The notes under the pieces: generated by a model | What the model was told of the DNA's origin: nothing | The model's input: only the letters and a program-made list of their open reading frames with translations | The model's database searches: none | Assembly (NCBI GenBank): GCA_037444625.1 | Contig: JBBIMA010000010.1 | Span: forward strand, 20,564-84,563 | DNA length: 64,000 nucleotides | Origin: DTHT01 sp037444625 | GTDB taxonomy: Bacteria > Acidobacteriota > Terriglobia > Bryobacterales > Bryobacteraceae | Reading direction: 5' to 3' | Translations under genes and position numbers: made by a program | In this document: positions 7,644 through 17,300 of the stretch, in pieces | Numbering within the stretch: position 1 is the first letter of the stretch | Layout: each line of letters starts with the position of its first letter

Positions 7644-8959
7644 GGCTCGCTTGCCTCCACAGGGGTGGGAAATCCGTCGGGTCGGTAGGCCCGGGCCAGC
7701 ACTTGGATGGGGTGAACGGGGCGCCGCCCGAGGGCCTGCTCGAACTGAACGGCGGCCAGCGTGCAGTCGCTGGCCCAAAGGTCGGCCTCGGCCGCCCGGA
7801 TCTGCTCGAAGGCCTTCTGCCCGGCCAGCATGGCCAGGGGAAAGAATTCCTTCTTCATCGCCCAGGTGCCGTCGTGGCCCGAGCACTGGTCCACCAGCCG
7901 GACCGAAGCGCCCGGAATCAGCCGCATCATGTCGCGCGAACGGTAGCCGATGTTCTGGGCCTTCAGATGGCAGGGCAGATGGTAGGCGATGCGCCCCGGG
8001 GTCGAGCGAAAATCGCGCCGGAACTCGCCCTGCTGCTTGAGTTCGAACAGGAATTCGCAAACGTCGCGCGTGGCGGCGGCCACCTCACGCGCCTCGGGCA
8101 CGCCGGCCAGCTCGGGGTACTCCTTGCGCAGCATGTAGGTGCAGGTGGGATCCAGAGCCAGCACTTTCTTGCCCCGGCGCACATGCGGCAGCAGGGATTC
8201 GACGTTGGCGCGCGCCAGGCGCCGGGCCAGCTCGACGTCGCCCGCCTCCAGGGCGGGCATGCCGCAGCAGTTGTGCTTGGGGCAGGTCAGTGCGATGCCG
8301 TTGCGTGCGAACACCTCGAGGCAATCCCGGCCCACCTGCGGGGCATTGAAATTCACCGCGCAGGTGATGAACAAGACGGCCCGGTCGGGGTCGCCGGCCG
8401 GCGGGGGCTGCTTGCGCACCCAGTCCTCGAAAGTCTCCGAGTGAAATTCCGGCAGCTTCTTGCGGCGGTGAATGCCCAGGACGAGCTCCAGCCCCGCGCG
8501 CAGCCAGGCCTGGCGATTGGCCCAGTTGGACAGGGGCGCCGTCAGGCCCGCCAGCCTGCCGATCAGCTCGGGGCGCGCCAGCAGGCGGGCCCGCAAGCCC
8601 AGGCCGCGCTCCCGGGCGCGCAGGGCGTTGGCCCGCAGCATCAGGCGGGGGAAATCCAGTTGGAACTCGTGTTGATCGTCCGGGGTGTAGGGGCACTTCA
8701 CGTAGCAGACCTTGCACTGGTAGCAGGTCTCGACCACGCGATCCACCTCCCGGGGCGTCAGGCCGCGCACCTCCCCGCCGTGGCGGTCCACAGCTTCAAA
8801 CAGCGCCGGGAACGAAGGACAGAGGTTGAAGCACAGCCGGCAGAGGTGGCAGATCTCGAAGACGCGCTCGAGCTCCTGGCGGAGGCCCTGCCGATCCCAG
8901 TAGCGGGGATCGTTCGGGTTGTAGCACAGACCGGGGGTAGGGGCGCCTTTGATCATCAC
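7640..8959 (-). CDS. Fe-S heterodisulfide reductase/GlpC-like protein
   Basis: A 439-residue protein with two ferredoxin-type [4Fe-4S] motifs, C37-x2-C-x2-C-x3-C-P and C79-x2-C-x2-C-x3-C-P. These are followed by two CCG-type cysteine-rich domains (NCCGMPALEAGD in the first; the second has a CSGHDG variant after YHLPCHLKAQ). This is the layout of the GlpC/HdrB-like electron-transfer proteins. No membrane segment. Placed between rubrerythrin and DUF3501, it probably feeds electrons to the rubrerythrin or a related peroxide-reducing reaction (inference). It is not part of the glycerol-3-phosphate module further along the window. Confidence 0.88.
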   Translation of the reverse strand: MMIKGAPTPGLCYNPNDPRYWDRQGLRQELERVFEICHLCRLCFNLCPSFPALFEAVDRHGGEVRGLTPREVDRVVETCYQCKVCYVKCPYTPDDQHEFQLDFPRLMLRANALRARERGLGLRARLLARPELIGRLAGLTAPLSNWANRQAWLRAGLELVLGIHRRKKLPEFHSETFEDWVRKQPPPAGDPDRAVLFITCAVNFNAPQVGRDCLEVFARNGIALTCPKHNCCGMPALEAGDVELARRLARANVESLLPHVRRGKKVLALDPTCTYMLRKEYPELAGVPEAREVAAATRDVCEFLFELKQQGEFRRDFRSTPGRIAYHLPCHLKAQNIGYRSRDMMRLIPGASVRLVDQCSGHDGTWAMKKEFFPLAMLAGQKAFEQIRAAEADLWASDCTLAAVQFEQALGRRPVHPIQVLARAYRPDGFPTPVEASEP

Positions 8960-9014
8960 CAGAGAGGATACGCCGGGCGGGCGCGCGCCGGGCGGCCGCG
9001 CCCTCCCGGGGAGT

Positions 9015-9434
9015 TCAGGCGATGCTCTTGAGGCCCTGTTCGAACCGGCCGGCGTGGGACTTCTCGGCTTTGGCCAGGGTTTCGAACCAGTCGGCGATCT
9101 CGGCGAAGCCTTCCTCGCGAGCGACCTTGGCCATGCCGGGGTACATGTCGGTGTACTCGTGAGTCTCGCCGGCGATGGCGGCCTTCAGGTTGGCTTCCGT
9201 ATCGCCGATGGGCAGGTCGGTGGCCGGGTCGCCCACCTGCTTGAGGTAGTCCAGGTGGCCGTGAGCGTGGCCGGTCTCGCCTTCGGCCGTGTCGCGGAAC
9301 AAACCGGCGATTTCGGGGTAGCCCTCGACGTCGGCCTGCTTGGCGAAATACAGGTAGCGCCGGTTGGCCTGGGACTCGCCGGCGAAGGCGTACTTGAGGT
9401 TCTCGTGGGTCTTCGTGCCTTTCAGCGTGGGCAT
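9015..9434 (-). CDS. Rubrerythrin family protein (no rubredoxin domain)
   Basis: Rubrerythrins reduce hydrogen peroxide at a di-iron site in a four-helix bundle. In 139 residues the diiron ligands are visible: FAGESQANRRY, GETGHAHGHL and AGETHEYTDMYP, with a last ExxH-like KAEKSHAGRF. The C-terminal CxxC rubredoxin domain of classical rubrerythrin is missing, so electrons must come from another protein. The neighbouring Fe-S protein is the obvious candidate. A ribosome-binding site (GGAAGGAG) precedes the ATG. It is the first gene of the three-gene operon. Confidence 0.93.
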   Translation of the reverse strand: MPTLKGTKTHENLKYAFAGESQANRRYLYFAKQADVEGYPEIAGLFRDTAEGETGHAHGHLDYLKQVGDPATDLPIGDTEANLKAAIAGETHEYTDMYPGMAKVAREEGFAEIADWFETLAKAEKSHAGRFEQGLKSIA

Positions 9435-9452
9435 CTACGATCTCCTTCCCGG

Positions 9453-9458
9453 ATAATA
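9453..9458 (-). promoter_or_regulatory. Candidate -10 box of the rubrerythrin operon
   Basis: TATTAT on the minus strand lies 18 bases before the rubrerythrin start, leaving a short leader that contains the ribosome-binding site. No good -35 hexamer is visible, so an activator may be needed. Confidence 0.4.
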
Positions 9459-9511
9459 GATGCCGCGGACCCGCCTCGGGATCTGGCAAATTCGGGCCGC
9501 CCCGGGCCGGC

Positions 9512-10270
9512 TCAGCCGGCCGCTTCCAGCACCCGCCCGAAGCGGCGCTCGCGCCGGTGAAACTCCCGCACCGCCTCCTCCAGGTCGCGCGCTTCGAAGT
9601 CCGGCCACATGCGCGGGGTGAAGTACAGTTCGGCGTAAGCGCACTCCCAGAGCAGGAAATCGCTCAGGCGCTGCTCGCCGCCGGTGCGGATCAGCAGGTC
9701 CACGTCGGGCACGGGCTCGCGCCCATGGAGCGCCTCCCCGAGCAGGCGGGCGAATTCGTCCCGGCCGATGCGCTTGCCGTTGACCCGGTGGGCGGCGCGC
9801 AGGATGGCATCGCGCGCCGAGTAGTCCACCGCAATCCGCAGATGCAGATTGCTCCCGGCGGCCGTAGCCTCCTCGGCCCGCCGGATGGCCCGGCGCAGCT
9901 CGGGCGCGAGACGGTCCCGCCGCCCGATCACGCTCAAGCGGACCCCGTGCCGCACGCACTGACCGGTCTCTCGGTTCAGGTACTCGTGAAACAGATTCAT
10001 CAGGGTGGCGACTTCCTGGGCCGGGCGCTGCCAGTTGTCCGAGGAAAAAGCGTACAGCGTCAGCGTGCGGATGCCCAACTTGGGCGCCGCCTCGATCGTC
10101 CGGCGCACCGCCTGCGCTCCCGCCCGGTGCCCGGCCACCCGGGGCAGGCCGCGGGCCGACGCCCAGCGGCCGTTGCCGTCCATGATGATCGCCACGTGCA
10201 GGCCGCCCTCGCCGGAGGCCGCCGGCGCGGGACAGGATGAAATCTTCGGCTGCCTCACCGGTCTCCTCAC
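9512..10270 (-). CDS. uppS: Isoprenyl transferase (undecaprenyl diphosphate synthase)
   Basis: UppS condenses isopentenyl diphosphate onto farnesyl diphosphate to make the C55 lipid carrier for peptidoglycan and polysaccharide export. The 252-residue protein has IIMDGNGRWA with the catalytic D31, FSSDNWQRP, and DLLIRTGGEQRLSDFLLWE near the C-terminus. All key residues are present. Its GTG start overlaps the stop of the upstream winged-helix regulator by 4 bases. A start a few codons further in is possible, since the first ~23 residues are not conserved in the family. Confidence 0.95.
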   Translation of the reverse strand: MRRPVRQPKISSCPAPAASGEGGLHVAIIMDGNGRWASARGLPRVAGHRAGAQAVRRTIEAAPKLGIRTLTLYAFSSDNWQRPAQEVATLMNLFHEYLNRETGQCVRHGVRLSVIGRRDRLAPELRRAIRRAEEATAAGSNLHLRIAVDYSARDAILRAAHRVNGKRIGRDEFARLLGEALHGREPVPDVDLLIRTGGEQRLSDFLLWECAYAELYFTPRMWPDFEARDLEEAVREFHRRERRFGRVLEAAG

Positions 10271-10656
10271 CGTTCCCGCATGGCGCGGATCAGCGCCTCC
10301 ATATGATCCAGGTAGCGCTCCAGCGCCTGCCGTCCGGCCGCCGTCAGCCGGAACTCGGTGCGCGGCAGGCGGCCGTCGAAGTACTTCGTGCAGGCGATGT
10401 AGTCGGCTTGCTCCAGTTTGCGCGCGTGCACGCTCAAGTTCCCGTCCGTGGTTCGCAGCAGTTTTTTCAGATCGTTGAAGGTCAGGCGTTCGTTCACGGC
10501 CAGCGCGCTGAGAATGCCCAGGCGGATCCGCTCGTGAATCAAACGGTCCAAGGAAGGCGCCGCCGCGCGTTCGACCGGCGCCTCCACAGCCTGGAGCCGC
10601 GCGGTCCGCGCTATCTTCCTTTCCGCCCGGCGAGGGGCAAGATTGGTTCTAGCCAC
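10267..10656 (-). CDS. Winged-helix transcriptional regulator (MarR/PadR-like, PF13601 type)
   Basis: A 129-residue DNA-binding protein. A helix-turn-helix with RLGILSALAVNERLTFNDLKKLL and TTDGNLSVHARKLEQADYI, then the beta-wing YFDGRLPRTEFRLTAAGR, matches the small winged-helix family that pairs with membrane proteins. It has an arginine/alanine-rich N-terminal extension of ~35 residues. GTG start with a good AGGAGG ribosome-binding site. It overlaps the membrane-protein gene upstream by 8 bases and uppS downstream by 4, so the three are one transcription unit. Its ligand is unknown. Confidence 0.85.
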   Translation of the reverse strand: MARTNLAPRRAERKIARTARLQAVEAPVERAAAPSLDRLIHERIRLGILSALAVNERLTFNDLKKLLRTTDGNLSVHARKLEQADYIACTKYFDGRLPRTEFRLTAAGRQALERYLDHMEALIRAMRER

Positions 10657-11212
10657 CGTACCTCCTGAGGATCAAAGCGCCGAACAGCAGGTGCAACCCG
10701 CCGAAGCCGGCCGCCATCAAGGCCGGCGCCCAAGCTGCCGGTGCGAACAGCGTCACCCCGCCCAGCAGCATGAAACACAGACCCATCACCGGCACCACGC
10801 CGATGGAAAAAGCGCCCCCGGTGACGATGCCCGTCCCGTAAAGCAACAGCCACATGCCCGGGATGGCCTGGAACTGACCCGTCCGATAGAGGGCCAGGGT
10901 TAGCAGGGCCCCCACCGCCATGGGAGGCGAGAAGCTCAGCGCGAAGCGCCGGGCGGGCATCGAAAACAACGGGATGCGGGCGGCTCGCGCCTTGCGCACC
11001 GTGGCCAGAGAGGCGAGGGCGAAAGAGAGGACCGCCTCGGCCAGCCAGATCACCAGCCAGCGCTGCGGCCGGGCGCGCCAAGCCAGGGCGGCGGCCCCCA
11101 GAGCGCTGGCCCCTACCGCCAGCAGCCCCCAGCCCGAGATGGCCGTGAAGGCGCCGGCGCGCTCCATGGTCTCGCGGATGAAGCGCAGGTGGTCCAGGGC
11201 GTGGACCTGCAT
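10649..11212 (-). CDS. Multi-pass membrane protein of unknown function
   Basis: A 187-residue protein starting MQVHALDHLRFIRETMERAG, then about five hydrophobic helices (for example WGLLAVGASALGAAALAW, MAVGALLTLALY, MWLLLYGTGIVTGGAFSIG, VMGLCFMLLGGVTLFAP). The first ~20 residues carry a conserved-looking cytoplasmic head. The family seems to occur next to small winged-helix regulators, as it does here, but I know of no assigned function. Upstream in-frame starts at 11260 and 11311 are possible; the homologous-looking sequence begins only at the MQVHALD start, so I chose 11212. Confidence 0.65.
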   Translation of the reverse strand: MQVHALDHLRFIRETMERAGAFTAISGWGLLAVGASALGAAALAWRARPQRWLVIWLAEAVLSFALASLATVRKARAARIPLFSMPARRFALSFSPPMAVGALLTLALYRTGQFQAIPGMWLLLYGTGIVTGGAFSIGVVPVMGLCFMLLGGVTLFAPAAWAPALMAAGFGGLHLLFGALILRRYGG

Positions 11213-11318
11213 GGGGGTAGGGGGGCGCCGGGGAGAGCGCCAGGGACCGGCGGAAGCCATGTTTTCAGGATAGGGGGAGGCCGCATTTTTGTCAAGTACT
11301 TTGCGAAGCAAAGCCGGC

Positions 11319-11981
11319 CTACAGCCAGTACGACCACTCGCCCCGCCCCAGCACCCAGCCCGCCAGACAGGCGTTGGTCGCCGCGTGCGCCGTCACGCAG
11401 TCGGCCAGGTTGCGCGTGCGCAGCATCCACCAGTTATAGGCGAGTCCCGCCGCCAGCCCCACGTCCCAGTGCGGCCCGTGTTCGGAGGCGAACAGCACGG
11501 CCGTGATCCAGAAGGCTCGCGCCGAGTACGTCCCCGGCGGCACCCGCTGGAAATCGGCCGCGATCAGGCGCCGCATCAGCCAGCCCCGCCAGAACAGCTC
11601 TTCGATCACCGGCACCAGCAGCGCCGAGCCCGCCACGCGCGAGATCAGGAACCAGCTCCCCGCGCGCTCGGCCGGATCCAGCGGCCCGGCGGCCGCCGTC
11701 GTCAGAGCGTTGCGGAACAGCCAGTGCGCACGATAGCCCGGCCAAAGCCAATCCGGAGCGATCCAGACCAGAAAGACCCCCGCCCCCAGCAGCAAGCCGG
11801 CCGCCGGACGGCTGGGCCGGGCGCCGATCAACCCCCGCGAGCAAGCCAGCCAGACCGCGGTCCCCACCGCTACCCGTATGGGGTAGGCCAGCGCGGGGCT
11901 GACTCCCAGCCAGCCGCCCAAGCTCATCAGCAACACGAAGCTTGCGAAAGGCGCCGTGTAAGCCAGCGTCGGATTCGCCAT
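11319..11981 (-). CDS. CAAX prenyl protease-related (CPBP-type) membrane protease
   Basis: A 220-residue intramembrane protein with the ABI/CPBP metalloprotease motifs: EELFWRGWLMRRL (EExxxR), FASEHGPHWDVGL, and HAATNACLA. These are the presumed metal or catalytic residues. About six hydrophobic helices are visible. It resembles the stand-alone CAAX-protease-related family (TIGR03008) often found in or near exosortase loci, although no exosortase is in this window. It lies 15 bases downstream of the TPR lipoprotein gene, so the two are probably co-transcribed. Confidence 0.85.
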   Translation of the reverse strand: MANPTLAYTAPFASFVLLMSLGGWLGVSPALAYPIRVAVGTAVWLACSRGLIGARPSRPAAGLLLGAGVFLVWIAPDWLWPGYRAHWLFRNALTTAAAGPLDPAERAGSWFLISRVAGSALLVPVIEELFWRGWLMRRLIAADFQRVPPGTYSARAFWITAVLFASEHGPHWDVGLAAGLAYNWWMLRTRNLADCVTAHAATNACLAGWVLGRGEWSYWL

Positions 11982-11996
11982 GAGGCGGCGCTCCGC

Positions 11997-14303
11997 TCAG
12001 CTTACCTTGCCCATCAGTTCCTTGATTCTGGCCGCCTCCTCGGGGGGAGGCTTGTGGCGCAGGGCGGCCTGGAGAGCCTGGCGGGCGCCGGCCTTGTCCC
12101 CCTTCTGATAGAGGGCCATCCCCAGGTGGTAGTGGAACGTGGAGTTCTGCGGCTGTTTCTTGACCAGGTCGCGGAAGATCTCGATGGCCTGGTCGGAAAG
12201 ATTCTTCTTGATGTAGATCCAGCCCAGCGTGTCGGCCACGTTGAGATCGTTGGGCAGTTTCTGGCGCGCCCGCTGAGCCAGGGTGAGGGCCTGATCCAGA
12301 TCGCCGCCCGTCTCGGCCAAAATGTAAGCCAGGTTGTTCAGGGCGATGGGGTGGTCGGGCTGGAGCTGGAGGATTTTCTGGTAGGTGGCCACGGCCTGCT
12401 TGGACTGGTTGAGCGAATCCAGGATCAGCGCCAGGGCCAGATGGGCGGCTGCTTCGTTGGGCATCAGTTCGGCCGCCTTGCGGAAGCTGGCCTCGGCGGC
12501 GCGCAGGTCGCCCTGGAGGCGCTGGGCTTCACCCAGGCGCAGGTAGAGGTCGCCGGCCTTGGGATTTTGCTGCACCAGCCGCTGGTACTCGGCGATGGCG
12601 GCCGGGAACTGCTTGGCGCGCAGGTAGTCGTTGGCCAGGGCCAGGCGCAGCAGCGGCCGGTCGGATTTGGCCAGCTCGGCCTTGAACAGGGCGATGGATT
12701 GATCCCAGCGGCCCTGAGCGGCGTAGGTATCGCTCAAGCCCATCAACGCCCGGTAGTCGCCGGGCAGGGCGCTCTGGTGCAGCTTGCCGAACAGCGCCTC
12801 GGCCTCCTTCAACTGGCGCGCCGCCAGATACAGGGCGGCCAACTGAAGCTGCGCCTCCCGCGAGCCGGGGTGTTCCTTGACCACGGTCTCCAGTTCGGCG
12901 CGGGCCTGCGCGGCGTTGTTCATGCCCACCAGGGCGGAGGTGCGCAGGAGCTTGGCCCGGAGATTGCCGGGGTCCAGTTGCAGCACCTCGCGCAGCACGT
13001 CCAAGGCGGCCGCGAACTGGCCTTTCAGCAGATGGACTTCCGCCAGCCCCAGCCGGGGAGGCAGGTAGGCCGGCTGGCGCTTGAGCGCCTCTTGGAACTG
13101 GGCCCGAGCCTGGTCGAGCTCGCCCCGGCGCATCAAGCCCCGGCCCAGGTTGAAGCGCAGCACGGCATTGTCGGGAGAACGGGTGACGGCGGCTTGCAGC
13201 TCCGCCACTGCGGCCTGCACTTGCTCGCGCGTGCCGGTCTCGATCACCAGGGCGGCGCGCATGGCGCGCGCCTCGTCGTCCTTGGCGTCCCGCTTGAGGA
13301 TCTCTTCCAACAGGGCGGCCGCTTCGGTCCGCTTGCCCTGGTCAACCAGCACCTGGGCCTTCAGTTTTTCGTAGCGCGTCCGGCGCGAGCGGTCCTGCCG
13401 GGCGCCCGCTTCGTACTCCCGCAGGGCGGCGTCGAAATCCCGGCGCACGCGGTAGAAATCGCCCGCCAGTTGATGCGCCTCGGGAAAGTCTTTCAGATTC
13501 GAGGTCAACCTCGCCAGGGCCGCTTCCATTTCGGGCGCCCGTTTCAAGCGATGGTAATGCCCGGCGAGCTGAAGCCAGGGGCCGGGATCTTTGGGCAGGT
13601 TCGCCGCCTTCCGCTTGAGCAGTTCCTCGGCTTCGGCCTCCCGGTTCTGCTTGACGTAGTGCAGGTACAACAGATCGTACGCCTGGGCGAGGCTCTTGTG
13701 CTTTTCGATCAGTTCCCGGGCCAGCTTTTCGGCCTCCTGGGTCTGCCCGTCCTGCAAGAGGGTCTCCACCAGGGGCAGCGTGATGTCCGGGCGGAAAGGC
13801 GCCGCCTCATGGGCCGCCCTGAACTCGGCAATCGCCTCTTTGATCTGCTTTTGGCTGAGATGGTAGAAACCCAGGAAGCGCCGCCGCTGGGCGGAATTGG
13901 GCGGCAACTGTTCGGCCAGGCCCTTGATCTCGTTGCGCAGGAATTCGATCTGGCGGGTGTTGGCGGGACTGGTGGCGGCCAGGCCGGCCAGATACAGCTC
14001 GCCCAACTGCACCTTGACGTCCGTCGAGTGGGGGAGCAACTCGACCGCCCGCCGCAGGGATCGCACCGCCTCGGGCAGCCGGCCCAGCCGGAGTTGCGTC
14101 AATGCCAGGCGATGGTAGGCTTCGCCGTAGCGCGGGTCCTTGCGCAACGCCTGGCGATACATGATGGAGGCTTCTTTGTATTGCTTCTTTTCGAAATAGC
14201 GGTTCCCGCTCTCCAGGTATTTCCGTTTGACGACCTCGGGGTTGCGGCTACAGGCCCAGCCGCCCAGCAGCGCCAGCAGCACGATCCAGCATCGCAGTCT
14301 CAT
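11997..14303 (-). CDS. Large TPR-repeat lipoprotein
   Basis: A 768-residue protein. The N-terminus MRLRCWIVLLALLGGWACS is a lipoprotein signal with the lipobox ending at the cysteine. The rest is a long array of tetratricopeptide repeats (for example SGNRYFEKKQYKEASIMYRQ, then many copies with the alternating A/G/Y pattern) to residue ~765. Such proteins scaffold complexes in the cell envelope. The layout resembles the PEP-CTERM-associated TPR lipoprotein PrsT, and the CAAX-protease-like gene downstream fits that setting, but this is an inference. An in-frame ATG at 14330 exists; the 14303 start gives the proper signal peptide. Confidence 0.88.
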   Translation of the reverse strand: MRLRCWIVLLALLGGWACSRNPEVVKRKYLESGNRYFEKKQYKEASIMYRQALRKDPRYGEAYHRLALTQLRLGRLPEAVRSLRRAVELLPHSTDVKVQLGELYLAGLAATSPANTRQIEFLRNEIKGLAEQLPPNSAQRRRFLGFYHLSQKQIKEAIAEFRAAHEAAPFRPDITLPLVETLLQDGQTQEAEKLARELIEKHKSLAQAYDLLYLHYVKQNREAEAEELLKRKAANLPKDPGPWLQLAGHYHRLKRAPEMEAALARLTSNLKDFPEAHQLAGDFYRVRRDFDAALREYEAGARQDRSRRTRYEKLKAQVLVDQGKRTEAAALLEEILKRDAKDDEARAMRAALVIETGTREQVQAAVAELQAAVTRSPDNAVLRFNLGRGLMRRGELDQARAQFQEALKRQPAYLPPRLGLAEVHLLKGQFAAALDVLREVLQLDPGNLRAKLLRTSALVGMNNAAQARAELETVVKEHPGSREAQLQLAALYLAARQLKEAEALFGKLHQSALPGDYRALMGLSDTYAAQGRWDQSIALFKAELAKSDRPLLRLALANDYLRAKQFPAAIAEYQRLVQQNPKAGDLYLRLGEAQRLQGDLRAAEASFRKAAELMPNEAAAHLALALILDSLNQSKQAVATYQKILQLQPDHPIALNNLAYILAETGGDLDQALTLAQRARQKLPNDLNVADTLGWIYIKKNLSDQAIEIFRDLVKKQPQNSTFHYHLGMALYQKGDKAGARQALQAALRHKPPPEEAARIKELMGKVS

Positions 14304-14373
14304 CCGCCATCCTCCGGCCGGTGTTCCCATTCAGAATAATGCAGGGCGAGCGGCGCGCGCAGGGCGGGGGCGG

Positions 14374-17300
14374 CTAATCCACAGCCACTTTGGGAACTAC
14401 CGGGGCTGAGGTCGGGCTGTCCACGCCGCCGATGCGGACCGTGACGGGCAGTTCGTCGCCCCGCATGCGGAAGCCCGGCACTCGCACGTTGATCTGGTAG
14501 ACGCCGATCGCCCCCGGCATCAACCCGCTCCACTCGACGATCATCTCGGATTGCTGCCAGCTCGGATCGCCGAAGAAGACCTTGACCGGATCGGTCACCG
14601 CCAGCGGCTCGTCCGGGGCCGGCATGCCCGCGGTGACCCTTCCCCCCTTGGTCGCCCCCAGCCCGGTGGCGTAAACGACCACCATTTGGTCGCGCTTGGC
14701 CGGGCGGTCTTTGGTGACAGGCCGGCCGTCGGGGTGATAGATGGCCGCCTGCCCGCTCACCGGATCCACGAAGACCGCGGGTGCGTACTTGGACACCGTC
14801 AGCGAGTAGGCGGCGGAAGCAGCCTTGCGCTCCACGGCGCGCACCACCAGGGTGTACCGTCCGGCGGCCAGGTCGGGAGGAAGCTGGGCATTGACTTGGG
14901 TGGGCGACGCCATCAGCAGCGGCAGCGGCCGGTTGTTCACTGTGACGCAGCTCCCGCCCAGGATGGAGGGCAAGGGAGTGCCGCCGGCCGTCTCGGCGGC
15001 GGCCAGCGATTGACCGAAGATCGAGATCAGCCCGCCCGGGGCCACGCTCGCGGTGTAGCTGGCCATGTTGACCACGCCGTTGCGGTTGACCGCCGGCCGG
15101 TCCGTGCGCGGCTGGTCCAGAGGCACGATGCTCAGCCCGCTGGCGGTCAGCACGTAGGCCGCCTGCCCGGAGGGATCTATCGCCATGGTGCGCCCATTGA
15201 TGAAGGCGCGCCCGGCGCCTACCACTGTAGACAGCGGGGCCTCCAGCGCGGGCGCCGATCGCAGCACGGCGCCCGTATTGGCGTCCACCAGTTCAACCGC
15301 CGGCAACTCGGAGGGCAAGGCCGTGGCGGAAGTCCGCAGCGGCTGCATGAAGCGTGCGTACGTGGTGGGACCCACCGGCGCCACCCCGGCCACCGGGCGG
15401 TTCATGGTGGTGGTCTGGCCCGCGCGGGCCGGAATCTGCACCGTGGGCGGCTGGGCCGTGGGCGTCAGCGACTGGTTCAGAAGCATGCCGTTGACGACGT
15501 AATATTGGCCGCGCGGCCCGGCGGTGATCGGCCCCAGGAAACCTTGCGCTGGTCCGGAGACGAGCTGGCGGGCCACCACGTACTCGTCCGTGAGGGCGTC
15601 GTAGAGGTAGGCCATCGTGTTGTTGGCCCCCGCCACCAGGATGATGTACTCGCCGTTAGGTGTGGCGGCCATGGTGCGCGGCGCGGGCACGGTGAGCGAA
15701 CCGATGATCGGGCTGAGCGGGCGGGGAACCGCCTCCTCGCCGATGACCTGCCAGAGCGTGCCGTTGCTCATGACGATTTGCAGCCCGCTCAGTCCGGCCG
15801 CGATGACGCTGGGCGTGATCACGGGTGCGCTGGCGTTGAGCGGCGTGGCCGGGAACCGCACGCGGCCCACCACGCGGCCCAGATTCACATCCACGATGCT
15901 GATGGATTCGCCCCCCGAGTTGGCCACGTACAGCGTGTTGCCGTCCGGCGAGAGCGCCAGCGAGCGGGGAAGCTGCCCGACCTTGATCGGCTCCAGCAGC
16001 TTCCGCGAGCGCATGTCGAAGACCTCCACCCGGTTCAGACCCGAGTTAGCGATGTAGAGCCGCTGGCGCTGGGCGTCGGCCGCCAGATCCACCAGGCCTT
16101 CCTGGTCGGAGATGCCGACTTCGATGGGCACCACATCGGCCCGGGCCTCGGCGTCCCGATTGTTTTGATAGACCCGGATGCGCGGCGGAATGTTCACCGC
16201 CTCCGGCGTCTGGATGACGAAATTGTGCGGCGTGATGGTGCCCAGCGAGCGCGCGGCGTTGGCATTGAACACGAATTCCAGGCTGGCCTCGGCCGGGCGC
16301 ACACGCACCAAGGGCGCCGTCTGGGCCACTGCGGGCTGCTGCTGGCCGGGCCCGACGGGAGCGGCGGCGCCGCCCGGCGTGCCCGGGACCGGAGCGGGCT
16401 GCACGCCGGGGGCCGGCGGCAGAATGATGATGATGCTGCCGCCCGGCGCGCCGCCGCCCGCCCCCGCGCCGCCCAGGCCCGGAATGCCGGCCTGCGCGGT
16501 CTGCGGCGTCTGGAGCAGTTGCGGCGTGATGCTCAGCCGTCCGCGTCCCAGGTTCTGGACGCGCACGGTCGCCGTGCGCTGCGCGGCTTGGACGCCGCAC
16601 TGGTCGTTGACCAGCAGGACGGCGCGCGACTCCGGCATGGCGATCGGATTGTCCTGGAGCCGGCCCACAGGCAGGATCATGAAGCCGGATTCCGACAGGG
16701 CGTAGATCACGCCGCCGTCCGAGCTGATCACCATCTTGCCTGCGATGTTCTCGCCCAGTTGCAGCGCCAACTGGATCAGCAAGTTGTCCGGGTCGTTCAC
16801 CAGAAGCTGGCTGACGTTGGGCCGGGCCGGAGGGTTGGCCAGGGGCGGGATGTTGAAGGCCGAGAACAGCCAGGCGCCGTCCGGCGAGAACACGCTGCCG
16901 CCCACGTTGTTGGTCAAGCTGAACTGGGCGCCGCCCTGGAAGGGAAACGGCGCGTTGGCGGCGTTCTGCTGGGCCAGCACGGTGAGAGTCTCGGTATCGA
17001 ACAGGGTCAGACCGGCCATGAACTTCGAGCCGTCCGGCGAGACCGAAACCACCGTCGAGATGTTGCCGATCTGCCGGCTGCGCAGCACCGAGCCGGAAGC
17101 GGCCTCGTAAACGAACGCCACCCCGGTGGTGTTGTTCAGATTGGTCAGGCCGATGATGTAGCGGCCGTCGGGAGTGGCCGCCAGCCGGCTGCGGGCCGCC
17201 AGGGCCAGCCGGCCGCTGGGCGGAGGCAAGCGAGGCGACTGGGCGGGGGGAGGCGCGATCACCACGTTGCCGATCGCCCGGCCCTCGGCCGCGCTCGGGT

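Noticed and set aside
11289..14339. Very long open frame on the plus strand opposite the TPR gene (and similar long antisense frames opposite most large genes)
   Set aside because: High GC with GC-rich third positions keeps antisense frames open. The products are rich in Gln, Arg, His and Gly, with no domain, and the opposite strand has a clear gene.
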